NCBI RefSeq assembly: GCF_034043515.1
Contig: NZ_CP138214.1
Span: 5,835,501 to 5,899,500 of the forward strand
Direction: 5' to 3'
DNA length: 64,000 bases
From: Pseudomonas sp. MUP55
GTDB taxonomy: Bacteria > Pseudomonadota > Gammaproteobacteria > Pseudomonadales > Pseudomonadaceae
How positions within the stretch are numbered: the stretch's first letter is position 1; each line of letters opens with the position of its first letter. The translations under genes were made by a program, and so were the position numbers. The notes below the pieces were generated by a model. That model had not been told where the DNA came from and searched no databases. It worked only from the letters and a program-made list of their open reading frames with translations. Below, piece by piece: positions 26,743 to 34,241 of the stretch.

Positions 26743-27830
26743 AAGCGCTCACATCCCTGGCCTTGTGCACGGCCCTGCTGGCCGGTGCCGTGCAGGCCGA
26801 AGAAAAAACCCTGAAGGTCTACAACTGGTTCGACTACATCACGCCCAAGGCGCTTGAGGATTTCAAGGCGCAGAACCCGGCCATCAAACTGGTCTACGAC
26901 ATCTTCGACACCAACGAAGCCCTGGAAGCCAAGCTGCTGACCGGCAACGCCGGCTATGACGTTGTGGTGCCGTCCAACGTGTTCCTCGCCAAGCAAATCG
27001 AGGCTGGCGTCTTCCAACCGCTGGATCGCAGCCAACTGCCCAATTGGAACCACCTCGATCCCAAATTGATGAAGCTGATCGAAGCCAACGATCCCGGCAA
27101 TAAATTCGCCGTGCCTTACATGTACGGCACCATTCTCATTGGCTTCAACCCGGCCAAGGTCAAGGCCGCGCTGGGCGACAATGCGCCCGTGGACAGCTGG
27201 GACCTGATCTTCAAGGAAGAGAACATCAGCAAGCTCAAGCAGTGCGGCGTGGCGCTATTGGACTCGCCCTCGGAAATCCTGCCGCTGGCCCTGCAGCACC
27301 TGGGCCTGGACCCCAACAGCAGCAACCCCAAGGACTACGCCAAGGCCGAAGCGTTGCTGATGAAGATCCGTCCATACATCACCTATTTCCATTCGTCCAA
27401 GTACATGGCCGATATCGCCAACGGTGACATCTGTGTGGCGGTGGGCTATTCGGGCAGTTTCTCCCAGGCTGCCAACCGGGCCAAGGAAGCCAAGAATGGC
27501 GTGACCGTCGACATGCGCCTGCCCAAGGAAGGCGCGCCGATCTGGTTCGATATGCTCGCCATCCCTAAAGGCGCGCAGAATCCGCAGGACGCCTACACCT
27601 TTATCAACTACCTGCTGCAACCCCAGGTGATCGCCCCCATCAGCGACTTTGTCGGCTACCCCAACCCGAACAAAGACGCGACCGAACACGTGGACCCGGC
27701 GATTCGCAACAACCCGAACCTGTACCCCACCGACGCAGCCATGGCCACGCTCTACACCCTCAACCCCCTCGGCCGGGAAGCGGAGCGGGCCAGGACGCGG
27801 GCGTGGAGCAAGATCAAATCGGGACGCTGA
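26739..27830 (+). CDS. Polyamine ABC transporter substrate-binding protein (PotF/SpuD-like)
   Basis: A 363-residue periplasmic binding protein with a Sec signal (MKALTSLALCTALLAGAVQA, cleavage before EEKTLK). The mature N-terminus LKVYNWFDYITPKALEDF is diagnostic of PotF/SpuD-type putrescine or spermidine receptors, as are NAGYDVVVPSN, SPSEILPLALQHLGLDPNS and GYPNPNKDA. It overlaps the acetylpolyamine amidohydrolase stop by ATGA. No permease or ATPase gene follows, so it must serve a transporter encoded elsewhere or act as a sensor-type receptor. Confidence 0.92.
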   Translation: MKALTSLALCTALLAGAVQAEEKTLKVYNWFDYITPKALEDFKAQNPAIKLVYDIFDTNEALEAKLLTGNAGYDVVVPSNVFLAKQIEAGVFQPLDRSQLPNWNHLDPKLMKLIEANDPGNKFAVPYMYGTILIGFNPAKVKAALGDNAPVDSWDLIFKEENISKLKQCGVALLDSPSEILPLALQHLGLDPNSSNPKDYAKAEALLMKIRPYITYFHSSKYMADIANGDICVAVGYSGSFSQAANRAKEAKNGVTVDMRLPKEGAPIWFDMLAIPKGAQNPQDAYTFINYLLQPQVIAPISDFVGYPNPNKDATEHVDPAIRNNPNLYPTDAAMATLYTLNPLGREAERARTRAWSKIKSGR

Positions 27831-27840
27831 GACGCAGCGC

Positions 27841-29397
27841 TCAGTCCGCCCAGGCCTGGCGTAGACGCGCCAACGCTTGAGCGATAGCCGCAGGCGGCAC
27901 GGCGGCGAAGCCCAACACCAGGCCTGCCTGGGCGTCCGTCGGGCCGGTGGGGCCGGGCAACCAGTAGCGGCTCAGGGCGTTGACCTCAACGCCCACCGCC
28001 TCAGCCTTGGCCACCAAGGCCTGCTCGCGCTCGAGGCTGTCGACCTTGACCATCAAATGCAGCCCCGCCGTCATTGCCGGCAAGCTCCCAAGGCCAGCTA
28101 CGTTCTGCGGCCAGCCCGCCAGCACCGCGTCCCGGCGAGTCGATGCCGCGCGGCGCATGCGCCGGATATGCCGCTGGAAATGCCCGGCCGCCATGAACTC
28201 GGCCATTACCGCCTGGGTGCTGATCTCCGAATGCCGCACATCCACTGCCCGCCGCTGGGCAAAGGCCTGCATCAGGCCCGCTGGCAGCACCAGGTAACCC
28301 AGACGCAGGGCCGGGAACACCACCTTGCCGAACGTGCCCACATACAGCACGCGCCCACTGCGGTCCAACGCGGCCAAAGGGGACAACGGCGCGCCGCTGT
28401 AGCGGTACTCGCCATCGTAATCATCTTCGACGATCCACCCATCGTTACGCTCGGCCCACGCCAGCAGCTCCAGGCGCCGAGCCAGGCTCATCACCACTCC
28501 GGTCGGGTATTGGTGGGATGGCGTGACATAGGCCAGGCGGCAGCCCTTCAATTGGGACAGCGCATCGCAATCGAGGCCCTCGGCATTCACCGACACGCCC
28601 TGCAGGTTTGCCCCGGCGATGGCGAAGGCGTGTCCGGCTGCGCGATAACCTGGGTCTTCAACCGCCACGTCGTCGCCCGGCTCCACCAACAGCTGTGCAC
28701 AAAGGCTGATGGCCTGCTGCGCGCCACTGGTGATCACAATTTGCTCAGCGCCGCACTGCAAGCCCCGGGCGCTGCGCAAGTAAGCAGCGATCAACCCGCG
28801 CAGACGCCAGTCACCGGCCGGGTCGCCGTAACAGAGGTGCTGCAGGTCTGGCCGGCGCCAGAATGCCGCATTCAGCTTGGCCCACAGCGCAAAGGGAAAC
28901 AGATCGAAGGCCGGCACGCCCACCCTGAACGCCCGTGGCGGGCCGCTGGGAGGAGTGGACAAATGGTGCTGGTCCAGGCGCTCCAGCGCCGAGCTGTGGA
29001 TAACTTTACCGTTTGAAAAGCCGGCTGAGTCTGGCGATTTTGTGGATAAACCTGGGGATAAGCCTGTTGATAAGCCTGTGGATGGTTTTGTGGATAATTT
29101 TCCTCCACGTGCCGGGTTCTGCGGCAAGTGCGCAACGTAAGTGCCGTCACCTACGCGCGCTTCGATAAACCCCTCGGCGTACAGTTGGTCATAGGCCCGC
29201 ACCACGCTGTTGCGGGAAATCGCCAGGGCGGCGGCCAGGTCGCGACTGGCGGGCAACCGCGTGCCACCGACCAGTCGCCCGTCCAGCACACGCTCGCGCA
29301 ATGCCTGGTACAGCTGGCGTGTCAGTCCCTGGCGGCGATCCAGTTCAATGCCGGCGGGGTTGAAAGACAGCGGTGGTTCTATCGGCGACATGAACAT
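27841..29397 (-). CDS. MocR-type GntR/aminotransferase regulator
   Basis: The 518-residue protein fuses a GntR winged helix (residues about 20-90; LPASRDLAAALAISRNSVVRAYDQL) to a fold-type I PLP-dependent aminotransferase domain (from about 150). IVEDDYDGEYRY and the SGRVLYVGTFGKVVFPALRLGYLV segment hold the Schiff-base Lys. Members sense PLP or amino metabolites. The linker (residues about 101-120) is a tetrapeptide tandem repeat (LSTG-like units) encoded by five 12-bp DNA repeats. An alternative start is two codons in. It is divergent from the PaiB-GNAT-GNAT operon, its probable target. Confidence 0.92.
   Translation of the reverse strand: MFMSPIEPPLSFNPAGIELDRRQGLTRQLYQALRERVLDGRLVGGTRLPASRDLAAALAISRNSVVRAYDQLYAEGFIEARVGDGTYVAHLPQNPARGGKLSTKPSTGLSTGLSPGLSTKSPDSAGFSNGKVIHSSALERLDQHHLSTPPSGPPRAFRVGVPAFDLFPFALWAKLNAAFWRRPDLQHLCYGDPAGDWRLRGLIAAYLRSARGLQCGAEQIVITSGAQQAISLCAQLLVEPGDDVAVEDPGYRAAGHAFAIAGANLQGVSVNAEGLDCDALSQLKGCRLAYVTPSHQYPTGVVMSLARRLELLAWAERNDGWIVEDDYDGEYRYSGAPLSPLAALDRSGRVLYVGTFGKVVFPALRLGYLVLPAGLMQAFAQRRAVDVRHSEISTQAVMAEFMAAGHFQRHIRRMRRAASTRRDAVLAGWPQNVAGLGSLPAMTAGLHLMVKVDSLEREQALVAKAEAVGVEVNALSRYWLPGPTGPTDAQAGLVLGFAAVPPAAIAQALARLRQAWAD
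29038..29097. repeat. Five 12-bp tandem repeats, each with a DnaA-box-like 9-mer
   Basis: Five consecutive 12-bp units lie inside the linker of the MocR-type gene. On the minus strand they read TTATCCACAAAA, CCATCCACAGGC, TTATCAACAGGC, TTATCCCCAGGT and TTATCCACAAAA. The first nine bases of units one and five equal the DnaA box TTATCCACA, units three and four differ by one base, and unit two by two. A further perfect box is at 28995-29003. The frame is kept, giving four residues per unit. Confidence 0.9.
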
Positions 29398-29482
29398 TGG
29401 ACCTATGAAATTGACCCTAGATGGCTCTTACATCGGGCCATTAGCCTGCCTAGGATGCTGGCATTCGCCAAGGAAAATATTC

Positions 29483-30121
29483 ATGTACACACCCAGCGCC
29501 TTTGCCCTCGACGATTTGCCCGAACTGCAGCAGCTGATCCAGCACACTCGCCTGGCGCAGCTGGTGACCATGGGTGATCAGGGCTTGCAAGCCAGCCACC
29601 TGCCCCTGCTGCTCAACCCGGACGAAGGCCCGAACGGCACGCTCTACGGGCACCTGGCCAAGGCCAATCGGCAGTGGCAGGACTTGCGCAACGGCAGCGA
29701 TGCCCTGGTGATCTTCGCGGGCGCCGAGGCCTATATCAGCCCGACGTACTACCCGACCAAGGCCGAGCACGGCAAAGTGGTGCCGACCTGGAACTACCTG
29801 GCGGTGCACGCCTACGGCAAGGCCGAGGTGTTCACCGACGCCGAGCGCCTGCTTGGGGTGGTCAGTGCGCTGACCGATCGCCATGAACACGGTCGCGACC
29901 GGCCGTGGAAAGTCAGTGACGCGCCGGCCGACTATATTGACGGCATGCTCAAGGCCATCGTCGGTTTTGCATTGCCTATCGATCGCTTGATCGGCAAACG
30001 CAAGCTCAGCCAGAACCGCAGCCCGGCCGACATCGCTGGCGTACGCAATGGTCTGGCCACCAGCGCGGATGTTCGTGACCAGACCCTCGCCCGTTTTATT
30101 CCCCAAGGAGCCCCAGAATGA
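29483..30121 (+). CDS. PaiB-type FMN-binding negative regulator
   Basis: The 212-residue protein matches the PaiB/FMN-binding split-barrel family: MYTPSAFA at the start, SHLPLLL near residue 35, AYISPTYYPTK near 92, VVPTWNYLAVHAYG near 107, and the C-terminal helix-turn segment KLSQNRSPADIAGV. In Bacillus, PaiB works with the acetyltransferase PaiA. The next two genes here are GNAT acetyltransferases, which repeats that pairing. AAGGAAA precedes the ATG at 29483. Its stop overlaps the next start (ATGA). The divergent MocR regulator 85 bp away is the likely controller. Confidence 0.9.
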   Translation: MYTPSAFALDDLPELQQLIQHTRLAQLVTMGDQGLQASHLPLLLNPDEGPNGTLYGHLAKANRQWQDLRNGSDALVIFAGAEAYISPTYYPTKAEHGKVVPTWNYLAVHAYGKAEVFTDAERLLGVVSALTDRHEHGRDRPWKVSDAPADYIDGMLKAIVGFALPIDRLIGKRKLSQNRSPADIAGVRNGLATSADVRDQTLARFIPQGAPE

Positions 30122-30564
30122 GCCCGATCGATATCCGCCCCGTCAGCGCCGCCGACCACACCGCATGGTTGCCGCTGTGGCAAGCGTACCTGACGTTCTA
30201 CAACACCCAATTGCCGGACGCGGTCAGCCAAAGCACGTGGCAACGCCTGATCGATGCCAGCGAGCCGACCCATTCCGCCTTGGCCTGGCAGGACGGCAAG
30301 GCGGTGGGCATGGTCAACTTCATCTACCATCGCTCCAACTGGAGCATCGAGAACTCCTGCTACTTGCAGGACCTGCTGGTGGACCCGGCCCAACGCGGTA
30401 CCGGTGTCGGTCGTAAACTGATCGAATTCGTCTACGCCACCGCCAAGGCAGACGGTTGCGGCAAAGTGCACTGGCTGACCCATGAAACCAACGCCACCGC
30501 GATCCAACTCTATGAGCGCATCGCCGAACGCCCAGGTTTCATTCAATTTCGCAAAGCCCTTTAA
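30118..30564 (+). CDS. GNAT-family N-acetyltransferase
   Basis: A 148-residue GNAT protein with the acetyl-CoA pyrophosphate loop QRGTGVGRKLIEFV (about residues 96-109; Q/RxxGxG/A motif), preceded by CYLQDLLVDPA. The C-terminal THETNATAIQLYERI is the typical last helix. The fold N-acetylates small molecules or peptides; the substrate is not evident. It overlaps the PaiB-type gene by four bases and is the middle of a three-gene operon. By analogy with PaiA-PaiB it may modify polyamines, which is inference. Confidence 0.88.
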   Translation: MSPIDIRPVSAADHTAWLPLWQAYLTFYNTQLPDAVSQSTWQRLIDASEPTHSALAWQDGKAVGMVNFIYHRSNWSIENSCYLQDLLVDPAQRGTGVGRKLIEFVYATAKADGCGKVHWLTHETNATAIQLYERIAERPGFIQFRKAL

Positions 30565-30574
30565 GGAGCGCAGC

Positions 30575-31246
30575 ATGACCACCTCCCTCGCTGATTGGAA
30601 CGGCGTTCCGGCGCCCACGGCTCAAGTGCTCGAAGGGCGCTTTATCCGCCTGGTGAAACTCGATCCCACGCGCGACGCCGATCAACTGTGGCAGGCCCTG
30701 GCAGGTCCCGGCGCCGACCCTAAATTGTGGGACTACCTGCCTTACGGCCCGTTTGCCGATCGCGCCGCATTCGGTGCCTGGCTGAACAGACACGCCGCCA
30801 ACACCGACCCGTATTTGTTCAGTGTGGTCGACCGCGCCAACGATCAGGTGCAGGGCATCCTCAGTTTGATGTCCATCGTCCCAGCCCAGGGCCGTATCGA
30901 GATCGGCCATGTCACCTTTGGCGCGCCGATGCAGCGCTCGCCGAAAAGCACCGAGGCGGTCTACCTGCTGGCCAAATATGCGTTCGACCTGGGCTACCGC
31001 CGCCTGGAGTGGAAGTGCAACAACGACAATGCCCGCTCTCGCTACGCCGCCGAGCGCCTGGGTTTCAGTTTTGAGGGGGTGTTCCGTCAGCACATGGTGG
31101 TCAAGGGCCAGAACCGCGATACGGCGTGGTTCTCAATGCTGGATTCGGAATGGCCGGCGATTGATGCAGGGTTTGAACAGTGGCTATCGGACGCTAACCA
31201 GACCGGCTCCGGACAGCTGAAAACCCTGGCCGAGTGCAGACATTGA
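30575..31246 (+). CDS. GNAT-family N-acetyltransferase, RimJ/RimL-like
   Basis: This 223-residue acetyltransferase belongs to the RimJ/RimL-type GNAT branch. LEGRFIRLVKLDP at the N-terminus, RIEIGHVTFGAPMQRSPKSTEA (about residues 108-129), and YRRLEWKCNNDNARSRYAAERLGFSFEGVFR near 142-172 are characteristic. It starts 10 bp after the preceding acetyltransferase, with AAGGAG before the ATG, and is the last gene of the PaiB-like operon. The substrate is unknown; relatives acetylate protein N-termini or amino-acid analogues. A REPIN follows the gene. Confidence 0.9.
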   Translation: MTTSLADWNGVPAPTAQVLEGRFIRLVKLDPTRDADQLWQALAGPGADPKLWDYLPYGPFADRAAFGAWLNRHAANTDPYLFSVVDRANDQVQGILSLMSIVPAQGRIEIGHVTFGAPMQRSPKSTEAVYLLAKYAFDLGYRRLEWKCNNDNARSRYAAERLGFSFEGVFRQHMVVKGQNRDTAWFSMLDSEWPAIDAGFEQWLSDANQTGSGQLKTLAECRH

Positions 31247-31279
31247 AACGCTGACAGGGAGGGACGTGCGCGATGCCGC

Positions 31280-31378
31280 TGTAGGAGCGAGCTTGCTCGC
31301 GAAAAAAAGCCCAGGCAACACGTTCACTCTGGATAAAACGTGAGGCCCGGGTTCTTCGCGAGCAAGCTCGCTCCTACA
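31280..31378. repeat. REPIN, GTAGGAGCGAGCTTGCTCGC family
   Basis: Inverted REP arms TGTAGGAGCGAGCTTGCTCG and CGAGCAAGCTCGCTCCTACA enclose about 60 bp. It sits between the convergent acetyltransferase and homocysteine methyltransferase genes and is the second member of the family at 16993-17091. Confidence 0.93.
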
Positions 31379-31385
31379 TAAAGCC

Positions 31386-32294
31386 TTAGCTGACTGGGAT
31401 CAGGTGTTTGGCCAGCACCGCGATATGCTCCGGCCCGATCCCGCAGCAGCCGCCCAGGTGGCTGGCACCGCGGGCCTGCCAATCGGCCGCCCAGTGCAGA
31501 TAGCCGGGCGGGTCGAGGTCGTCGCGCAGCGGGTCGAGGCCATCGTTGGCCGTGGCTTCCTTGGGCTGCGGCGGGAACGCGTTGGCGTAGGCACCGATCT
31601 GGATCGCCACGCCAAGGCGCTCGAAGGTCTGGCGAGCAGCGTCAATCGCCGCGCCGATCACTTCGGGCTGGCTGCAGTTGAACAGCAGTACCTCAACCCC
31701 CAACTGCGCCGCCGCTTCGGCCGCGTCCGCCACCGGTTCGCCTGAGCGCAGGCGTGGCACTTCGTCCGTGTCCTCATCCTTCAAGGTAAAAGACAGCCAA
31801 AGCGGTTTGCCGTCCTCCGGCAGCCCAGCCTTAATCGCTCGCGCCTCGGCGATGGAGCTCTGGGTTTCCGCCAGCCACAGGTCGACATGGGGTGCCAGGC
31901 CGTTCACCAGCGGCGTCAGCAATTCACTCACTCGCCCAGCCTCGAACAGATCCGGCCGATAGGAACCGAACAGCGGCGGCAATGAACCGGCCACCCGTAC
32001 TGCTTGGCCAGAAGCCTCTACCGCACGGCGGGCCAATTCTCCGGCGAGGGCCGCCAGGGCCTGGCCTTCGGCGGCGAACCGCGCCTCACCGATATGAAAG
32101 GGCACAACGGCGTAGCTGTTACTCGTGATCACGTTGGCGCCGCTCTGGATATAGGCCGCGTGCACCGCCTCCACCGCCTGCGGTGCTTCGCTCAACGCCA
32201 GCGCCGACCACTCAGGCTGCCGGAACGGCGCGCCACGGCGTTGCAGCTCACGGCCCATGCCGCCATCGAGAATTACTGTACGGTGTGCGCTCAT
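31386..32294 (-). CDS. Homocysteine S-methyltransferase family protein (MmuM-like)
   Basis: The 302-residue protein has the zinc-binding Hcy methyltransferase domain: ILDGGMGRELQRRG at residues 8-21, ANVITSNSYAV near 56, and the cysteine ligands in VLLFNCSQPE (about residue 208) and GGCCGIGPEHI near the C-terminus. MmuM uses S-methylmethionine to methylate homocysteine to methionine. The start is uncertain because three ATGs lie within 37 bp; the one at 32294 gives the usual N-terminus. It is divergent from an amino-acid ABC binding protein and permease pair, which may import its methyl donor. That link is inference. Confidence 0.88.
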   Translation of the reverse strand: MSAHRTVILDGGMGRELQRRGAPFRQPEWSALALSEAPQAVEAVHAAYIQSGANVITSNSYAVVPFHIGEARFAAEGQALAALAGELARRAVEASGQAVRVAGSLPPLFGSYRPDLFEAGRVSELLTPLVNGLAPHVDLWLAETQSSIAEARAIKAGLPEDGKPLWLSFTLKDEDTDEVPRLRSGEPVADAAEAAAQLGVEVLLFNCSQPEVIGAAIDAARQTFERLGVAIQIGAYANAFPPQPKEATANDGLDPLRDDLDPPGYLHWAADWQARGASHLGGCCGIGPEHIAVLAKHLIPVS

Positions 32295-32397
32295 ATAGCT
32301 TTTACTCATATGCTTATGAAAATAACTCACTATGAGAGTCGTTCTTATAACTATTTAATACGCACCAACCGGTTCATAACAACTCTTTTTTATTCAG
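32295..32397. promoter_or_regulatory. AT-rich divergent promoter region
   Basis: About 100 bp separate the methyltransferase and binding-protein genes. The region is unusually AT-rich for this genome, with TTATGAAAATAA and TATAACTATTTAATA stretches. A loose inverted pair CTCATA (32305-32310) and TATGAG (32331-32336) is present. Promoters for both directions must lie here, but no named operator is recognised. Confidence 0.45.
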
Positions 32398-33228
32398 GTG
32401 TCTGCTTTGAAACTTAAACCGCTATTGGCCCTGGGCCTGACGATGCTCGCTGCCTCCACCCAGGCCTTCGGCGGTGCGACCCTGGACCGGATCGAGCAAA
32501 AGAAAGAGCTGGTGGGTGTGCTGATGGAAAGCTATCCGCCGTTTTCGTTTCTCAACGAGCAAAACCAGCTCGACGGCTTTGACGTCGATGTGGCCAAGGC
32601 CGTCGCGCAGAAACTGGGCGTGAAGCTTCGTCTGGAAACCCCTTCCTGGGACGTGATCGCCGCGGGCCGTTGGAGCGGGCGCTACGACATCTGTATCTGC
32701 TCCATGACCCCAAGCAAGGCCCGCGCCGAAGTGTTTGATTTCCCGGTGCAGTACTACGCCTCGCCTGCGGTGATCGTGGTCAACGCCAAGGATGACCGCA
32801 TCCACGGCGCCAAGGACCTGAGCGGCAAGAAAGTCGGCTTGACCAGCGCGTCGAGCTACGAGAGCTACCTGAACAAGAACCTGGTGATCGAAGGCGCCGA
32901 AGACACGCAACTGCAGTACCCGTTCGAGGACGTGCAGATTGCCCCGTACGACACCGACAACGTGGCCTTCCAGGACCTGGGCCTGGGCGCCGGCGTGCGC
33001 CTGGATGCGATCCTCACCAACCTGGTCACCGCGCAGCCGCGCCTGACCGCCGACAAGCGTTTCAAGCTGGCCGGCGAGCCGCTCTACTCGGAGCCCAACT
33101 CGGTCGCCATCGAGAAAGGCGACCCTCAGTGGGACAGCAAAGTGCGTGAGGTCTTCGCCCAGCTCAAACAGGACGGCACCTTGAGCAAGCTGTCGCAAAA
33201 ATGGATCGGCGCCGACATCAGCCAATGA
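32398..33228 (+). CDS. Amino-acid ABC transporter substrate-binding protein
   Basis: A 276-residue periplasmic receptor of the polar amino-acid family (SBP_bac_3) with a signal peptide ending near TQAFGG. Typical parts are GVLMESYPPFSFLNEQNQLDGFDVDVAKAVAQ, the WSGRYDICICSMTPSKAR region near residue 95, and LSGKKVGLTSASSYE. The GTG at 32398 has no clear ribosome site; a TTG at 32407 has AGGTG upstream and is a real alternative. The stop overlaps the permease start by ATGA. No ATPase gene follows. Confidence 0.9.
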   Translation: MSALKLKPLLALGLTMLAASTQAFGGATLDRIEQKKELVGVLMESYPPFSFLNEQNQLDGFDVDVAKAVAQKLGVKLRLETPSWDVIAAGRWSGRYDICICSMTPSKARAEVFDFPVQYYASPAVIVVNAKDDRIHGAKDLSGKKVGLTSASSYESYLNKNLVIEGAEDTQLQYPFEDVQIAPYDTDNVAFQDLGLGAGVRLDAILTNLVTAQPRLTADKRFKLAGEPLYSEPNSVAIEKGDPQWDSKVREVFAQLKQDGTLSKLSQKWIGADISQ

Positions 33229-34055
33229 CAGCGTTCCCGACCCCACCCCAACCACCGGTAACCGCGTCACGGCTGCGGCGGCTGTTGGGCTTTCGTACAC
33301 GGTTGTACCTGACCTGGGCCGCACTGTTCTGCCTGTTCGCCAGCTTCTTTCTGAGCTTTGACCTGAAGTTCTCGATCATCCTCGACAAGCTGCCCAACCT
33401 GGTCGGGGTGCACCTGGCGCCGAACGGCTTTATGCAAGGCGCGGCGCTGACGCTGTTTTTGTGCGTGTGCTCGATCGGGGTGTCGTCGGTGCTGGGGTTT
33501 GTCACCGCATTGGGGCGCTTGTCGAAAAGCGCGGTGGCCTTCGGCATCGCCACGTTCTACGCGTCGTTCTTTCGCGGTACGCCGCTGCTGATCCAGATCC
33601 TGCTGATTTACCTGGGCCTGCCGCAACTGGGCCTGGTACCCGGCGCAATCGTCGCCGGGATCATCGCGCTGTCGCTCAATTACGGCGCGTACCTGAGCGA
33701 AATCTTCCGCGCCGGCATCCTCGGCGTGCCCCATGGCCAACGGGAAGCCGCACTGGCGCTGGGCATGCGCGACAGCGCGATTTTCTGGCACGTCACCCTG
33801 CCCCAGGCGATGCGCACCATCGTCCCGCCGGCCACCAACCAGTTCATCTCGATGCTCAAGGACTCCTCGCTGATCTCGGTGATGGGCGTGTGGGAAGTGA
33901 TGTTCCTCGCGCAATCCTATGGCCGCTCAAGCTACCGCTACATCGAAATGCTCACCACCGCCGCGATCATCTACTGGGTGATGTCTCTTGGCCTGGAACT
34001 GATCCAGGCACGCATGGAGCGCCATTACGGCAAGGGCTATGTACGGCGCGGTTGA
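33225..34055 (+). CDS. Amino-acid ABC transporter permease
   Basis: The 276-residue inner-membrane protein has a HisM-type permease domain. Residues about 70-95 begin the conserved region (GAALTLFLCVCSIGVSSVLG), followed by SFFRGTPLLIQILLIYLGLPQ and the EAA loop REAALALGMRDSAIFWHVTLPQAMR near residue 175. LKDSSLISVMGVWEV is also canonical. It is translationally coupled to the binding protein. No ATP-binding subunit is encoded in the next 187 bp or beyond, so either an ATPase from elsewhere is shared or the operon is incomplete. Confidence 0.92.
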   Translation: MTAFPTPPQPPVTASRLRRLLGFRTRLYLTWAALFCLFASFFLSFDLKFSIILDKLPNLVGVHLAPNGFMQGAALTLFLCVCSIGVSSVLGFVTALGRLSKSAVAFGIATFYASFFRGTPLLIQILLIYLGLPQLGLVPGAIVAGIIALSLNYGAYLSEIFRAGILGVPHGQREAALALGMRDSAIFWHVTLPQAMRTIVPPATNQFISMLKDSSLISVMGVWEVMFLAQSYGRSSYRYIEMLTTAAIIYWVMSLGLELIQARMERHYGKGYVRRG

Positions 34056-34241
34056 GCCTTAGTGAACATTGCGCCGAACCTGGAACGGGTTTCCATGAAA
34101 GACAGACCCGCCAGCACGAGCCTCGTTTTTTATCGCGCCGCAGTAGAGACATGTCCCGCATAGCAGTGACCCGCGACCTGACAGTTATCGCGAGGTCATC
34201 TCGCTAAATTTTCCGCCTCGTCAATCTGAGGTTGGAATCCC

